This document shows positions 47,801 to 56,234 of a stretch of DNA of 61,206 bases, one piece after another. Numbering within the stretch: position 1 is the first letter of the stretch; each line of letters starts with the position of its first letter. The translations under genes were made by a program, and so were the position numbers. The DNA is from Clostridia bacterium (GTDB lineage: Bacteria > Bacillota > Clostridia > Christensenellales > Aristaeellaceae), in NCBI GenBank assembly GCA_017469265.1, contig JAFUGS010000081.1, forward strand, positions 1-61,206, in the 5' to 3' direction. The notes beneath the pieces are model-generated. The model saw nothing but the letters and a program-made list of their open reading frames with translations, was not told the DNA's origin and made no database searches.

Positions 47801-48881
47801 AGAAAACGACGAGATCACTGACCTCATGGAAAGCGGCGGCATCCATTATATTGTGTACACCGGGGCCGTGAAGGATGCCACCATCGGGGATTACACCGTG
47901 CTGCACCGGAAAGCCATGCAGCTGGGCATTCCCTGCCTGACCAGCCTGGACACCGCCGGAGCCCTGGCGGATATTATGGCTTCCCGCTTCACGGGACAGA
48001 ACACCGAGCTCATCGACATCAACCACATGCGCCCCTGGCGGCAGAAAAACCACTTTGCCAAGATGCAGTCCTGCGGCAACGATTACATTTTTATCGAGAA
48101 TTTCGACGGGGCCATCACCTGCCCCGAATCCCTGTGTGTGCAGTTGTGCGAGCCTCATTTCGGCATCGGCGGGGACGGCATCGTGCTGATTGAAAAATCC
48201 AATATCGCCGACGCGAAGATGCGTTCCTTCAACAAGGACGGCAGCGAAGGAAAAACCGCTGGCAACAACCTGCGCTGCGTGGCGAAATATTTGTATGACA
48301 AAGGCTACGTCCACAGTGAGTACATGGCCATCGAAATGGCGGGCCGGGTGCACCATCTGAAAGCCTACCTGCGGGATGGAAAAGTGAATTCCGTATCCGT
48401 CAGCATGGGCAAGGCGTCCTTCACCGCAAAGGATATTCCAGTCATTGCGGATACAAACGAAGTGATCAATCAGCATATCAGCATCGGCGGCAAGGAATAT
48501 CCCATCACCTGTGTATCTGTTGGCAATCCCCATTGCGTGGTATTCTGCGACGCCATTGACGGCATCGATCTGAGCACCATTGGCCCGCAGTTTGAGTACG
48601 CACCGATATTCCCGGATCGGGTGAACGCGGAGTTTGTTCGTGTGATCGGCCCTCAAACGCTTCGCCTGCGTGTATGGGAGCGGGGCAACGGAGAAACGCT
48701 GGCCTGTGGGACCGGCGCCTGCGCGGCGGTTGCCGCTGCTGTGAAGACGGGCTTGCTTCCGGCAAAAAAGTCGATAGATGTCAGGCTGCCCGGCGGCACG
48801 CTGTCCGTGATGGTCACAGAGGATGGTATGTATCTGACCGGTGAGACGATGCTTACCTTTGAAGGCAGTTTTGTTTATTGA
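44847..48881 (+). CDS. carB: carbamoyl-phosphate synthase large subunit fused to a diaminopimelate epimerase domain
   Basis: This 1344-residue protein has two parts. Residues 1 to about 1062 form a complete CarB: two ATP-grasp halves (GSGPIIIGQAAEFDYAG near residue 10, GSGPIRIGQGIEFDYS near 550) and an MGS-like regulatory domain ending NTELIDINHMR. From about residue 1069 (base 48051) a full-length DapF-like domain of 276 residues follows in the same frame, with FAKMQSCGNDY, HFGIGGDGIVLI, GNPHCVVF and ERGNGETLACGTGACAAV. The second catalytic cysteine of DapF is present (about residue 1287), but the first, normally in CGNG, reads TAGN (Ala about residue 1138). A cysteine six residues on (LRC) remains. 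Carbamoyl-phosphate synthesis is secure. Epimerase activity on LL-diaminopimelate is doubtful without the first cysteine, although dapL is encoded nearby. Confidence 0.92.
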   Translation: MPKDTSIHKVLVIGSGPIIIGQAAEFDYAGAQACRVLKEEGVEVVLVNSNAATIMTDQHLADHIYLEPMNAAILRRVIEKERPDGMLASLGGQTALTLAMQLSRDGTLDEFGVRLLGSSMEAIEKAEDREQFRNIMQAIGQPCVPSQIAETLDSARHAAREIGYPVIVRPAYTLGGTGGGICEDEAALLSIAKVGLDASPIQQILVEKCIAGWKEIEFETLRDHLGNAIAVCSMENVDPVGIHTGDSIVVAPTLTLSDKEYQLLRSASLQMIEAIGIEGGCNCQFALNPDSFEYAVIEVNPRVSRSSALASKATGYPIAKITTRIALGYTLDELRNDVTGQTSAFFEPTLDYVVVKIPKWPFDKFQGTSRSLGTQMKATGEVMAIGQSFEEALMKAVRGAEIGLDSLNAPPLTHEPVTARLACQDDYRLFTVFEALKAGMTIDAVFALTKMDRWFLSRLQAMAMLENRIANTGLKAGDYEQLKRLGYPDGAIRRLFHADQLPVWSASYKMVDTCGAEFSARTPYFYSCCDAACDARSFLRSGKPVVIVLGSGPIRIGQGIEFDYSSVHCVWTLREMGYDVVIINNNPETVSTDYDTADRLYFEPLCPEDVMNVIRVEKPIGVVVAFGGQTAIKLTQYLDQHGIRILGTSAESIDIAEDRARFDKLLEKFGIRRPRGVGVNTLEEAVSAAEELGYPVLLRPSYVIGGQNMTISRTREHTIAYMEKILAGGIDNPVLIDQYLPGIELEVDVISDGTDVLIPGIMEHIERAGIHSGDSIAVYPPYNLNDVFLKRICDCSEKLALALGTKGLVNIQYLIYNDELYVIEVNPRASRTVPYISKVTKVPMVDLASRVMLGAKLIDLGYGAGLYHTPPYVACKVPVFSFEKLNDANSILGPEMKSTGEVLGIGKTLPEALFKGLTAAGFSVPSPHSQKKTGVFLSVEENDYQEIISLAKRFFDLGLYLYATRGTSQAIDSLGIPVTAVANATENDEITDLMESGGIHYIVYTGAVKDATIGDYTVLHRKAMQLGIPCLTSLDTAGALADIMASRFTGQNTELIDINHMRPWRQKNHFAKMQSCGNDYIFIENFDGAITCPESLCVQLCEPHFGIGGDGIVLIEKSNIADAKMRSFNKDGSEGKTAGNNLRCVAKYLYDKGYVHSEYMAIEMAGRVHHLKAYLRDGKVNSVSVSMGKASFTAKDIPVIADTNEVINQHISIGGKEYPITCVSVGNPHCVVFCDAIDGIDLSTIGPQFEYAPIFPDRVNAEFVRVIGPQTLRLRVWERGNGETLACGTGACAAVAAAVKTGLLPAKKSIDVRLPGGTLSVMVTEDGMYLTGETMLTFEGSFVY

Positions 48882-49139
48882 TGGTTTTCCGCGATTTTCG
48901 AGGGAAAAGGTTCGCCCGGACGGTTCGCTTATCGCGAATACGGCTGGCATCGTGATATTCGCCAGCATGCAAGCCTGGCAGCGGAGGATAAGGAAAAGTA
49001 TACCGCTTATCTGATGGAACGATCCGAGAAGAAATGGAACAGTGGAAAGACTTTTTACCAAGGAGAAGCGGATCATGCAGGCGCGGCATGCTTTGTAAAA
49101 AAATATCTTGCAAAAGCGGGACGTCCGGTTTATAACTGA
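48882..49139 (+). pseudogene. open remnant of an unrecognised gene after carB
   Basis: Directly after the carB stop, in the same frame, 85 codons stay open to a TGA at 49137. The first in-frame ATG is deep inside (LMERSEKKW), and no ribosome-binding site fits it. The peptide (FAYREYGWHRDIRQHASL, then YLMERSEKKWNSGKTFYQ, ending AKAGRPVYN) matches nothing I recognise. It could be the C-terminal fragment of a lost gene, or a read-through extension. Confidence 0.4.
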
Positions 49140-49270
49140 TATAAGGAAGTCCCGCATTTAATAGCTGTAGAAGAGTAAAAACCCGCCAGACGTTGTAAAT
49201 CAATGCTTGACGGTTTTGCTCAATGTTCCAAAATGTTGTATGGGAATTCTATTTCAAAATATGTACGCAG
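49140..49270. other. AT-rich intergenic stretch
   Basis: This AT-rich DNA lies between the remnant frame and the peptidase terminator. I find no gene, RNA or clear promoter in it; TTGACG at 49207 has no convincing -10 partner. Confidence 0.4.
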
Positions 49271-49311
49271 AAAAAAGGAGCGCGTCCCGCTGAAGGACGC
49301 GCTCCCTTTTT
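49271..49311. terminator. terminator of the clostripain-like gene
   Basis: GGAGCGCGTCC (49277-49287) pairs perfectly with GGACGCGCTCC (49295-49305), with A and T runs on both sides, so it can work on either strand. Confidence 0.88.
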
Positions 49312-49321
49312 GCCGATGGTA

Positions 49322-52186
49322 TTACTGCGCCGAAGAATAGATCCGGGCCGGGGTCCAGTACCGCTGCTGATAATAGTCGGTGAAGCAGTAGGTGACCCGG
49401 CAGGGATTGCTGCCGATGGGGGTGTTGGCGATTTCCACCTCAGTGCCCAGCACGACCGGCTGGCCCAGATAGTAGCTGTCCCGATAGTTTCCTTGATAGT
49501 CGTAATAATCGCAGAGGAACTGGAGCTGATCGCCCTGGCCGACCTGGATCAGGTTCTTGGCCTGGGCTTCGGTTTCCCCGGCGGTATAGACCGGCTCCGC
49601 CCCGGTGATGACGCCATAGGGATGCTCGTCGTCGAAGAGCAGCATCAGGTTGACCCGCGTGCCGTTCAGCAGGGCGGGGGAATAGCCGGAGATGGCGTAG
49701 GATTCCCCGTCATCCTCGGTGCCCAGATAATAGTAGGCGATGGGCTGCCCGTCAATGGAAAGGCAGGTGCCATCGAAGGTGTCCACCAGGGCGCCGTCCT
49801 CCAGGGTAAACTCGCTGTCCATGCCCAGATCAATATAGCCCTCGCCGTCATCCACAAAGACGTTCCGGGCCAGGCTTTCCACCTCGCCCCACTGGGCGTC
49901 GGACAGGGTGATCCGATCCCCGGACCAGGCCAGGGCAGCCACGTCCAGATGGTGCTGGCTCAGGTAGGCGGCAGCATGTTCCGCAGTCATGCTCCGCCCG
50001 GAGAAGAAGCCGAACAGATCATCGGAGGCGGAGGTGCCGAAGAGCCCGCCCAGCAGATCCGTCATATCCCCGGCGGAGGAGGGGATGCCAAAGCTGGCAC
50101 CGCTGGAGGAGCCGCTGCCGCCCAGCAGGCTGCCCAGCAGGGAGGGCATGCCGATCTGCTGGCTGCTGTAGCCGGTCATGGAGGTGCCGGCCGCGGCCTG
50201 ACCGCTGAGCTCCAGGCTGGCAAACTCCTGGATGCAGCGGGTATACTCCGCGTCCATGCCGATGGCCTGGTAGGTGGAAACCATCTGGTTTACCTTGCTG
50301 GTCCGCTTATAGGGGAAATAAATGCTCAGCCCGTAGGCATTGCGGATGGAGCCGCCGGTGCGGTTATACTTCACCGCGCCCTGCAGCGCTTTGGCCAGGT
50401 TCTTTCCGTCCGTCGTGCCCAGATTCTGGGCGAAGTGCACCAGATCGATCTGGTCGATGCGGGAGCTCTGGGCGAACTCCCGGGTCTGGCTGCGGGCGGT
50501 GGATACGGTTTTGTACTCGTTGTTCTGGATCAATTCATTGGTGGCCTTGCTGAAGGAGGTCAACTCGGAGGGCACCGTGGCCTGCAGCTCCGCCAGATCC
50601 ACCACCGAGAGGGTGGTCCCCTGGCCGCGGCACTGCCGGTCACACACGGCGACAAAGTCATCCGCGATCAGCTTGCCGATTTCCACCGTGGGCATGCTGG
50701 TGTTCTTGCCCAGCTGGGTCAGCCAGTTCGTGTAATACCAGCCCACGCCAGGCTCGGTTTCCTCACTGGCGATCATGTAATCGGCATACTGGCTCAGCAT
50801 GATGCCATTTTCCACTGTGGCCATGAGGCAGGCGTCAAAGCCGATAAAATCGAATTTCTGTCCGGCGCTCTTCAGGGCGGTATTGATACCCGCCAGGGAC
50901 ATGGATCTGCTGGAGGCGTACTTTTCATCATAGCCGTATCCGGAGACGGAGCCGCCGCCGTGATCCCAGAAGATGAGGCACATCCGGTTGGCCGGAAAAT
51001 GCTCCGCGCCGTAGCGGATAAACTTTGTCAGCGTGTCCGGGTTCGTCATGGAGACGGAACCCATGTCCTTCTCCAGACAATAAAGCTTGCCATCCTGAAT
51101 CTGATAAATCTGGTTGACGGAGCTGGAGAGCACGTTGTTCCGCCAGCGCTTGCAGCCGCCGGTGTAGACGATCAGGTTCACGTTTTTGCCCAGGGTGGCG
51201 GCGGCCATCTCCTTCAGGTCGGAGGTGCCCATGCCGTTCTGGCTTTCCAGATCCGTGCCGCAGAGATAGATCAGGATGGTCACCGTGTCCTTTTGCTTGC
51301 CCTGAATGGTGGTGTACTTGGCCCGGGCGGATTTGGAAACCGTATTGTCCGGCGTGTAGGCGCCGCTGGCCGCGGAGGTGGAGACGGAGCTGCCGCCGAG
51401 GGACGCGCTGCCGGAGGAACCGCCGCCCTGGAAAAGGGAGAGCACATCGCTGCCCGCGTCGTACACGGAGGAAGAGCTGGAGCCCATCAGCGCGCTGAGC
51501 AGATCCGTCAGGCCGGACGCGCCGGAGCTTTCCGTGCCGGTGGCGCCGCCGAAGAGCGAGGTTGTGTCGGAGGTTCCCGTGCCGGTGGCGCCGCCGAAGA
51601 GGGAGGAAGTTCCGCCGGAGGTGGTGGATGTTCCGGAGGTTGTTCCCTGTGAGGTGGACTGGGTGTAGCCGCCCGAGGGCAGGGATGTGCTTTCATCGCT
51701 GGTCAGTCCGCCGAAAAGCCCGCTGAAGCGGCCGCCTCCCAGCAGCAGCGCCAGCGCGATGACGATCAGGATCAGTTTGCCGCCACCGCCGCTGGAAGCC
51801 CGCTGGCCGCCGGAAGAGGCTGTCCCGCTGCGCTGCGTGCCGGCAGGACGGGCGCCGCCGGTCTGCTGGGGCCGGGACTGGGTGAAGGGACTCTGGGCGC
51901 CGCCGGTCTGCTGAGCGCCGCCGGTCTGCTGAGGCCGGGACTGGGTGAAGGGGTTCTGGGCGCCGGTGGGGCGCTGGGCGCCGCCGGTCTGCTGAGGCCG
52001 GGACTGGGTGAAGGGGCGCTGGACGCTGCCGGTCTGCTGGGGTCTCGCGGCCTGCTCCCGCCGGTCCGCGTAGCTGCCGGTGTTGTTCAGCGGCCCTGTT
52101 CCGAGTCCTTCGCCGCGCTTTTCAACGCCGCGGCCTTCGTTCACGACCTTTTTTTCCCGGGAACGGGGTTTTTTGCTTTCGTCCAT
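49322..52186 (-). CDS. membrane-anchored clostripain-family (C11) cysteine peptidase with repeat-rich N-terminus
   Basis: This 954-residue protein has a polar N-terminal region of about 135 residues with three copies of PFTQSRPQQTGGA (residues 58-70, 79-91, 100-112). A single TM segment (KLILIVIALALLLGGG, about 137-152) is followed by a Ser/Gly/Thr-rich linker containing two SLFGGATGT units, and then the C11 peptidase domain with the catalytic His in LIFWDHGGGS and Cys in IGFDACLMATVE. The C-terminal third is not recognised. The TM segment without a classical signal suggests a cytoplasmic Gln/Pro/Thr-rich tail and an external peptidase. C11 enzymes usually cleave after Arg or Lys and self-activate. 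GGAAGGAG precedes the ATG. Confidence 0.85.
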   Translation of the reverse strand: MDESKKPRSREKKVVNEGRGVEKRGEGLGTGPLNNTGSYADRREQAARPQQTGSVQRPFTQSRPQQTGGAQRPTGAQNPFTQSRPQQTGGAQQTGGAQSPFTQSRPQQTGGARPAGTQRSGTASSGGQRASSGGGGKLILIVIALALLLGGGRFSGLFGGLTSDESTSLPSGGYTQSTSQGTTSGTSTTSGGTSSLFGGATGTGTSDTTSLFGGATGTESSGASGLTDLLSALMGSSSSSVYDAGSDVLSLFQGGGSSGSASLGGSSVSTSAASGAYTPDNTVSKSARAKYTTIQGKQKDTVTILIYLCGTDLESQNGMGTSDLKEMAAATLGKNVNLIVYTGGCKRWRNNVLSSSVNQIYQIQDGKLYCLEKDMGSVSMTNPDTLTKFIRYGAEHFPANRMCLIFWDHGGGSVSGYGYDEKYASSRSMSLAGINTALKSAGQKFDFIGFDACLMATVENGIMLSQYADYMIASEETEPGVGWYYTNWLTQLGKNTSMPTVEIGKLIADDFVAVCDRQCRGQGTTLSVVDLAELQATVPSELTSFSKATNELIQNNEYKTVSTARSQTREFAQSSRIDQIDLVHFAQNLGTTDGKNLAKALQGAVKYNRTGGSIRNAYGLSIYFPYKRTSKVNQMVSTYQAIGMDAEYTRCIQEFASLELSGQAAAGTSMTGYSSQQIGMPSLLGSLLGGSGSSSGASFGIPSSAGDMTDLLGGLFGTSASDDLFGFFSGRSMTAEHAAAYLSQHHLDVAALAWSGDRITLSDAQWGEVESLARNVFVDDGEGYIDLGMDSEFTLEDGALVDTFDGTCLSIDGQPIAYYYLGTEDDGESYAISGYSPALLNGTRVNLMLLFDDEHPYGVITGAEPVYTAGETEAQAKNLIQVGQGDQLQFLCDYYDYQGNYRDSYYLGQPVVLGTEVEIANTPIGSNPCRVTYCFTDYYQQRYWTPARIYSSAQ
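51852..52040 (-). repeat. coding tandem repeats in the peptidase gene
   Basis: Three near-identical units of about 37 bases (near 51854, 51918 and 51979), plus partial copies, encode PFTQSRPQQTGGA and truncated GGAQ pieces. Spacing is irregular, about 61-64 bases, but stays in frame. Confidence 0.8.
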
Positions 52187-52306
52187 AGAAATGATGCTCC
52201 TTCCTTTTCATGTCGCAAAGGCGGAAAAACACAGGCCCGAAATCAGGCGGGCAGGGCAGGAGCCATGCGGGCCATGATTCACGGGTTCTTTTGATCCAAT
52301 GATTGT

Positions 52307-52334
52307 ATTTTACTATCCGTTTTTAAAAAGTCAA
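52307..52334 (-). promoter_or_regulatory. promoter of the clostripain-like gene
   Basis: On the minus strand TTGACT (52329-52334) and TAAAAT (52307-52312) are separated by 16 bases, about 120 bases before the start codon. Confidence 0.6.
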
Positions 52335-52363
52335 CAGTCTGGATGAAAGGATAAGGAGACAAT

Positions 52364-52390
52364 GAAAACGGGACGCCGGCGCGGCGTCCC
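52364..52390 (-). terminator. terminator after pyrG
   Basis: GGGACGCC (52370-52377) pairs with GGCGTCCC (52383-52390); on the minus strand the stem is followed by GTTTTC. Confidence 0.7.
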
Positions 52391-52437
52391 TCATGGCCCG
52401 CTGCCGCAGGGCGGCAGGTCTGTTCCTTTTTCAGCGC

Positions 52438-54045
52438 TTACGAACCGCCCTTTTCGATGGCGGCCTGGATAAAGCCCACAAACAGGGGATGGGGCCTGTT
52501 GGGCCGGCTCTTGAACTCGGGATGAAACTGGACACCCACGAAAAAAGCCTCGCCCGGCAGTTCGACGGTTTCCACCAGCCGGCCGTCCGGGGAGAGACCG
52601 GAGAGACATAATCCGGCCTGTTCCAGCGCTTCCCGGAAGCCATTGGCGAATTCATAGCGGTGACGGTGACGCTCACTGATTTCCCGGACGCCATAGCACC
52701 GGGCGATCACCGTGTTCTCCCGCAGCACGCAGGGATATTTTCCCAGACGCAGGGTGCCGCCTTTGTCGATTTCATCGTTCTGCCCAGGCATAAAGTCAAT
52801 GACCCTGTAAGGGGCATTTTCATCAAATTCCCGGGAATTGGCGTTGTCCAGCCCCGCCGCGTGCCGGGCAAATTCGATGACGGCGATCTGCATGCCCAGG
52901 CAGATGCCGAAGTAGGGCAGATGATGCTCCCGGGCATAGGCGGCCGTCAGAATCATGCCCTCGATCCCCCGGCCGCCAAAGCCTCCAGGCACGATCAGAC
53001 CGTCCATGGGGGACAGGACCGCGTCCACATTCTCCTCCGTCAGCGTTTCGGAATCGATCCAGGTGAGGTCAACCCTGGCATCCAGGGCGTAGCCCGCGTG
53101 GCGCAGGGCTTCGGCCACGGACAGATACGCGTCGTGCAGCTGTACGTATTTTCCAACCAGCCCGATTTTTACGCTCCTGCTCTGATGCCGGATGCGCTCC
53201 ACCAGGTTTTCCCATTCGGTCAGATCCGGGCAGGGTGCCTGAATCCCCAGCTCCCGGCAGACGATGGCGGAAAGGTTCTTTTTTTCCAGCATCAGCGGTG
53301 CTTCGTACAGAATGGGCAGGGTCAGATTCTCAATTACGCAGTCCGGCTTGACATTGCAGAAATGAGCGATTTTGGCGAAAATGCTTTCGTCCGTAATCTT
53401 CTCATCCACCCGCAGCACAATGATGTTGGGGCTGATTCCCATCCCCTGCAGCTCCTTCACGCTGTGCTGGGTGGGCTTGGATTTGTGTTCCCCGCTGGCC
53501 TTCAGATACGGCACCAGGGTGACATGGATGTACAGGGCATTTTCCCGTCCGACTTCCAGTCCCACTTCCCGGATAGCTTCAATAAAGGGCTGGGATTCGA
53601 TGTCGCCGATGGTGCCTCCGATTTCGGTGATCACCACATCCGCGTCCGTCTTTTCTCCCACCCGGTAGATGAAGCGCTTGATTTCATCGGTGATATGAGG
53701 GATGGTCTGCACTGTGCTGCCCAGGTACCCGCCCTGACGTTCTTTGTGGATCACATTGGAATAAACCTTGCCTGTGGTCAGGTTGGAATACCTGTTCAGG
53801 TCCTCGTCGATGAAGCGCTCGTAATGTCCAAGGTCCAGATCGGTCTCCGCGCCATCCTCGGTGACGTACACTTCCCCATGCTGGTAGGGGCTCATGGTGC
53901 CAGGATCCACATTGATGTAGGGATCCAGCTTCTGGGCCGCCACCTTGAGGCCCCGGGCCTTCAGCAGCCGCCCCAGGCTCGCGGCCGTGATGCCCTTGCC
54001 CAGACCGGACACCACGCCGCCGGTAACAAAAATATACTTGGTCAC
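52438..54045 (-). CDS. pyrG: CTP synthase
   Basis: This 535-residue enzyme makes CTP from UTP, ATP and glutamine. The N-terminal synthetase domain starts [22 protein letters not shown], with [25 protein letters not shown]. The C-terminal class I glutaminase has the Cys in YFGICLGMQ and the His/Glu in [11 protein letters not shown]. The start is a GTG at 54045, chosen because AAAGGA lies just upstream and because the family begins (M/V)TKYIFVTGG; an ATG eight codons earlier has no ribosome-binding site. It follows nitR by 93 bases on the minus strand and is probably the last gene of a glnA-nitR-pyrG unit. Confidence 0.96.
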   Translation of the reverse strand: MTKYIFVTGGVVSGLGKGITAASLGRLLKARGLKVAAQKLDPYINVDPGTMSPYQHGEVYVTEDGAETDLDLGHYERFIDEDLNRYSNLTTGKVYSNVIHKERQGGYLGSTVQTIPHITDEIKRFIYRVGEKTDADVVITEIGGTIGDIESQPFIEAIREVGLEVGRENALYIHVTLVPYLKASGEHKSKPTQHSVKELQGMGISPNIIVLRVDEKITDESIFAKIAHFCNVKPDCVIENLTLPILYEAPLMLEKKNLSAIVCRELGIQAPCPDLTEWENLVERIRHQSRSVKIGLVGKYVQLHDAYLSVAEALRHAGYALDARVDLTWIDSETLTEENVDAVLSPMDGLIVPGGFGGRGIEGMILTAAYAREHHLPYFGICLGMQIAVIEFARHAAGLDNANSREFDENAPYRVIDFMPGQNDEIDKGGTLRLGKYPCVLRENTVIARCYGVREISERHRHRYEFANGFREALEQAGLCLSGLSPDGRLVETVELPGEAFFVGVQFHPEFKSRPNRPHPLFVGFIQAAIEKGGS

Positions 54046-54138
54046 GTCTTTATCCTTTCGGCCATACATGGATTTCCTGAAGGCGGGATGTCCGCCTGCC
54101 GGCGCGCGGACGGTCAGCGCTGCCGCCGCGCGTCAGGC

Positions 54139-54672
54139 TCATTCGGATGATTTCAAAATCCGAGCCGCGTAATCAGCCATTTTGAGACCATGGTTCATGG
54201 CGTATCGCTGCAGTGCCCGATGGGCTTCCGGCTCGGTGATGCCATGCCGCCGCATCAGGAGCTTTTTCGCTTCTTCCACCGTTTCCTTTTCCGTTCCGGC
54301 CCGTTTGGGCAGACGCATCTGATGCAGCTGGCTCAGCATCTGCACCGCGCCGATCAGCGCCTGGGAAGACAGGGGCAGCGGAAGGCGAAAAACCTCAGGC
54401 GACTCACAGCTTTCCAGCACCAAAGGCCGGGCGATCAGCAGAATCTGAATGCGGTCCCCACAATCCCATTGCAGATCATCGGGCTTGCAGTCCGGAAGCG
54501 TGCCCATCAGCACCACGATGCTGTCCTCGCATTCGTTGATGGCGCGCCGGAGCTCGCTTCCGGAGGCACAGCAGCGAAAAACGGTAAATCCGGAGGAAAC
54601 CAGCAGATGAGACAGCTTCGCCCGGCTTTCTTCCGCAACGCTGGCTATGACGATCCTTGCCACTGGCTTCAC
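54139..54672 (-). CDS. nitR: ANTAR-domain RNA-binding antiterminator next to glnA (NitR/NasT type)
   Basis: This 177-residue protein has an N-terminal receiver-like domain (RIVIASVAEESRAKLSHLL) that lacks the usual phospho-acceptor aspartate pattern. A C-terminal ANTAR domain (about residues 115-170) contains ETVEEAKKLLMRRHGITEPEAHRALQ and YAMNHGLKMADYA. ANTAR proteins bind leader RNA and prevent terminator formation. Proteins of this kind next to glnA in solventogenic clostridia have been named NitR and proposed to act on glnA and glutamate-synthase leaders; I state this from memory. The gene sits 31 bases after glnA, and both glnA and gltB here begin with a terminator. The start is GTG 54672 behind AGGAAGG. 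The symbol is assigned by analogy. Confidence 0.85.
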   Translation of the reverse strand: MKPVARIVIASVAEESRAKLSHLLVSSGFTVFRCCASGSELRRAINECEDSIVVLMGTLPDCKPDDLQWDCGDRIQILLIARPLVLESCESPEVFRLPLPLSSQALIGAVQMLSQLHQMRLPKRAGTEKETVEEAKKLLMRRHGITEPEAHRALQRYAMNHGLKMADYAARILKSSE

Positions 54673-54703
54673 CGTCCTTCCTGATCAGTCATAGAAGGCA
54701 GAC

Positions 54704-56035
54704 TCAATACATGACGAGGTACCGCTCAATCTCCCATCTGCTCACATGGGTGCGGTAGGCGTCCCACTCCTTCTCCTTGCCTTCCACGTACTGAGAAAGC
54801 ACATGTTCGCCCAGGCAGCGGCAGATCACGTCATCCGCCTTCAGGCAGTCAATGGCCTCCCGCAGGGTGCCGGGCAGAGAACGGATGCCTTTCGCTTCCC
54901 GGGTGGCGCTGTCCATGGCGAAGATGTTTTCGGTGATTTCTTCCGGGGGCGTCAGACCCTTTTCAATGCCGTCCAGGCCCGCGGCCAGGCACACCGCCAT
55001 GTTCAGGTAGGGGTTGCAGCTTGGATCGGGGCAGCGCAGCTCCACCCGGGTGCCCATGCCCCGGCTGGCAGGAATGCGGATCAGGGCGGAGCGGTTGCTG
55101 GCGCTCCAGGCCAGATAGCAGGGAGCCTCATACCCCGGCACCAGCCGCTTGTAGCTGTTTACCAGCGGATTGGTCACCGCCGCCATGCCCCGCACGTGAG
55201 CCAGCACGCCGGCAATAAAGGCGTAGGCTTCCCGGGAAAGGCCGCGCTTGTCGCCGGGATCGGCAAAAACGTTTTTCCCGTCCTTGAACAGGCTCATATT
55301 GGTATGCATGCCGCTTCCGTTGATGCCGAAAACCGGCTTCGGCATGAAGGTGGCGTGCAGGCCGTTCTTCTGGGCCAGGGTCTTGACTGCCAGCTTGAAG
55401 GTCATAATGTTGTCGGCGGCGGTGAGGGCGTCGGCGTACTTAAAGTCGATCTCATGCTGGCCCGCGGCCACTTCGTGATGGCTGGCCTCGATTTCAAAGC
55501 CCATCTGCTCCAGGGCCATGCAGATTTCCCGCCGGGTGCTTTCCCCATGGTCCAGGGGACCCAGGTCAAAGTAACCCGCTTCATCGCCGGTGGTGGTGGT
55601 GGGGCGGCCCTGATCATCGGTCTGGAAGAGGAAAAACTCCATCTCCGGTCCGACATTGAAGGAATATCCCATGTCCGCCGCCTTTTTCAGCATCCGCTTC
55701 AGCACGCCCCGGGGGTCCCCGGCGAAGGGCGTGCCGTCCGGGTTGTACACGTCGCAGATCAGCCGGGCCACCTTCCCGTGCTGGGGCCGCCAGGGCAGGA
55801 TGGCGAAGGTGTCCAGGTCGGGCCGCAGGTACTGGTCGCTTTCGTTGATGCGCACGAAGCCCTCAATGCTGCTGCCGTCGATCATGATCTGGTCGTTCAC
55901 GGCCTTTTCAATCTGGCTGGCGGTAATGGCCACATTCTTCAGCTGGCCAAAGATATCGGTGAACTGCATCCGGATGAACTCCACATCATCTTCCCGCACC
56001 ATCCGGATGATGTCTTCCTTGCTGTACTTGCTCAT
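54704..56035 (-). CDS. glnA: glutamine synthetase, type I
   Basis: This 443-residue enzyme makes glutamine from glutamate, ammonia and ATP. Signatures include [18 protein letters not shown], the metal-binding EMEFFLF, the [17 protein letters not shown] region, the ATP-binding [21 protein letters not shown], and [15 protein letters not shown]. Its length and the lack of the adenylylation-loop consensus indicate the Bacillota GSI-alpha type, which is feedback-inhibited rather than adenylylated. A GTG six codons earlier opens the frame, but AAGGAGG is contained in those codons and places the start at ATG 56035. The leader holds a promoter and terminator, and nitR and pyrG follow in the same direction. 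Confidence 0.97.
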   Translation of the reverse strand: MSKYSKEDIIRMVREDDVEFIRMQFTDIFGQLKNVAITASQIEKAVNDQIMIDGSSIEGFVRINESDQYLRPDLDTFAILPWRPQHGKVARLICDVYNPDGTPFAGDPRGVLKRMLKKAADMGYSFNVGPEMEFFLFQTDDQGRPTTTTGDEAGYFDLGPLDHGESTRREICMALEQMGFEIEASHHEVAAGQHEIDFKYADALTAADNIMTFKLAVKTLAQKNGLHATFMPKPVFGINGSGMHTNMSLFKDGKNVFADPGDKRGLSREAYAFIAGVLAHVRGMAAVTNPLVNSYKRLVPGYEAPCYLAWSASNRSALIRIPASRGMGTRVELRCPDPSCNPYLNMAVCLAAGLDGIEKGLTPPEEITENIFAMDSATREAKGIRSLPGTLREAIDCLKADDVICRCLGEHVLSQYVEGKEKEWDAYRTHVSRWEIERYLVMY

Positions 56036-56170
56036 GGCAGGAACCTCCTTCACAAAAATAAAAAGGGCGAGGGATCCATTCCAACATGGCTCCCTTGCCT
56101 TGTCGCGGACATTCTACAGCCTGTTTTTTTCAAAGTCAAGATGCCGGATTGTATTCCTGATGTTTTTCAG
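55981..56170 (-). repeat. glnA 5' region, parent copy of the element upstream of gltB
   Basis: This is the counterpart of 37798-37987, in inverted orientation about 18 kb away (26 mismatches in 190 by hand). Here the coding part is intact and continues into glnA, so this copy is probably the ancestor. Confidence 0.9.
56056..56139 (-). promoter_or_regulatory. glnA promoter and leader terminator (attenuator)
   Basis: On the minus strand TTGACT (56134-56139) and TAGAAT (56111-56116) are 17 bases apart. The hairpin GGCAAGGGAGCCAT (56099-56086) with ATGGATCCCTCGCC (56079-56066) has a six-base loop GTTGGA and two mismatches, and is followed by a T-rich run. It is weaker than the gltB version. Confidence 0.8.
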
Positions 56171-56199
56171 AAGGCACTGTTTTTTGCCTGTTTTTCGTC

Positions 56200-56229
56200 T
56201 TGACAAAACCCCCGCGCGGGTGCTACGAT
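56200..56229 (+). promoter_or_regulatory. promoter of asnB
   Basis: TTGACA (56200-56205) and TACGAT (56224-56229), spacer 18 (or CTACGA with 17), about 310 bases upstream of asnB. It is divergent from the glnA promoter. Confidence 0.65.
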
Positions 56230-56234
56230 GCCCG

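Noticed and set aside
51852-52040. CRISPR-like repeated units
   Set aside because: The repeats are in frame inside the clostripain-like gene and encode a 13-residue protein repeat. Spacers are not variable in the CRISPR sense, and no cas genes are present.
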